Origin: Onchocerca lupi
Taxonomy: Eukaryota > Nematoda > Chromadorea > Rhabditida > Onchocercidae
NCBI GenBank assembly: GCA_028564675.1
Contig: JAOVVO010000345.1
Coordinates: 18,602 to 82,601 of the forward strand
Direction of reading: 5' to 3'
Length of the DNA stretch: 64,000 nt
The notes below the pieces were generated by a model. The model did not search any database. It saw only the letters and a list, made by a program, of their open reading frames with translations, and was not told the DNA's origin. Each line of letters starts with the position of its first letter. Position 1 is the first letter of the stretch. This document shows positions 63,700 through 64,000 of the stretch, one piece after another. The translations under genes and the position numbers were made by a program.

Positions 63700-64000
63700 A
63701 AACTTTATTTTAATATAAAATTTACTAAATTTTATCTAAAATACAATTAAAAAGGCATAAACGATATATGTATAATACAATATCAAATTACTCTTTAATG
63801 CAATAAATGCTAATATTTTATGCAAATTAAGCTATTAATATGAAAAAACTTAATTTTTTATTTAAATATATAATCCTTTTAGGAATTAATTTTAATTGAA
63901 GTTGAAAAGTAAACATAAAGATTAAACTTTTGGCTTGTTTTTTGTCAAAGCATGATTTGGCTAGTAAGCAGCTTTTATCTTCAATTTATTAATATATATA
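63700..64000. other. AT-rich right end
   Basis: Nothing recognisable in the last 300 bases. Confidence 0.5.

Noticed and set aside
1..64000. tRNA, rRNA or CRISPR loci
   Set aside because: No cloverleaf with B-box-like sequence, no rRNA-like stretch and no regularly spaced repeat-spacer array was seen on either strand.

Overview
The window is a eukaryotic nuclear sequence. It is very AT-rich, crowded with long poly-A/poly-T tracts and short AT minisatellites, and its genes consist of short exons (12-255 bp) joined by small GT-AG introns. Gene content, gene structure, AG sites a few bases upstream of start codons (typical of trans-spliced mRNAs) and one short Wolbachia-like fragment all point to a nematode, most likely a filarial (Onchocercidae) species. 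I cannot name the species from sequence alone.

Seven multi-exon protein genes can be assembled end to end with consistent splice phases. On the + strand they are: a KLHDC3-type Kelch protein (8294-12720), a CAAX prenyl protease 2/RCE1 homologue (18438-21367), a bestrophin-type anion channel (23339-26481) and the exon-junction helicase eIF4A3 (48327-51531). On the - strand they are: a rhodopsin-family peptide-type GPCR (31470-28292), a kaptin-like (KICSTOR) beta-propeller protein (42747-40329) and a Cys-loop ligand-gated anion channel subunit (58771-52591). An eighth - strand gene encodes an unrecognised protein of about 133 residues (46301-43062). It lies 315 bp upstream of the kaptin-like gene, on the same strand, and may form an operon with it.

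Region by region: 1-8.3 kb is intergenic with minisatellites. 8.3-26.5 kb carries three + strand genes. 28.3-31.5 kb is the GPCR. 32-33.8 kb is an intronless, stop-riddled relic of a long coiled-coil protein. 34-40.3 kb is almost empty apart from a perfect hairpin. 40.3-46.3 kb holds the possible two-gene operon, whose 2.4 kb first intron contains inverted repeats. 48.3-51.5 kb is eIF4A3. 52.6-58.8 kb is the Cys-loop channel. 59.1-60.5 kb, just upstream of the channel's start, is a composite of mobile and foreign DNA: two copies of a hairpin-bearing repeat, a NuoJ N-terminal fragment of probable Wolbachia origin, and an internally deleted Helitron relic. 60.5-64 kb is mostly empty, with one candidate terminal exon.

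The genes do not form one pathway. They are unrelated housekeeping genes (eIF4A3, RCE1), a nutrient-signalling candidate (kaptin) and neuromuscular or epithelial membrane proteins (bestrophin, GPCR, Cys-loop channel). I did not find a convincing new biological system. The most unusual places are the Helitron/Wolbachia composite, the possible kaptin operon and the perfect hairpins.
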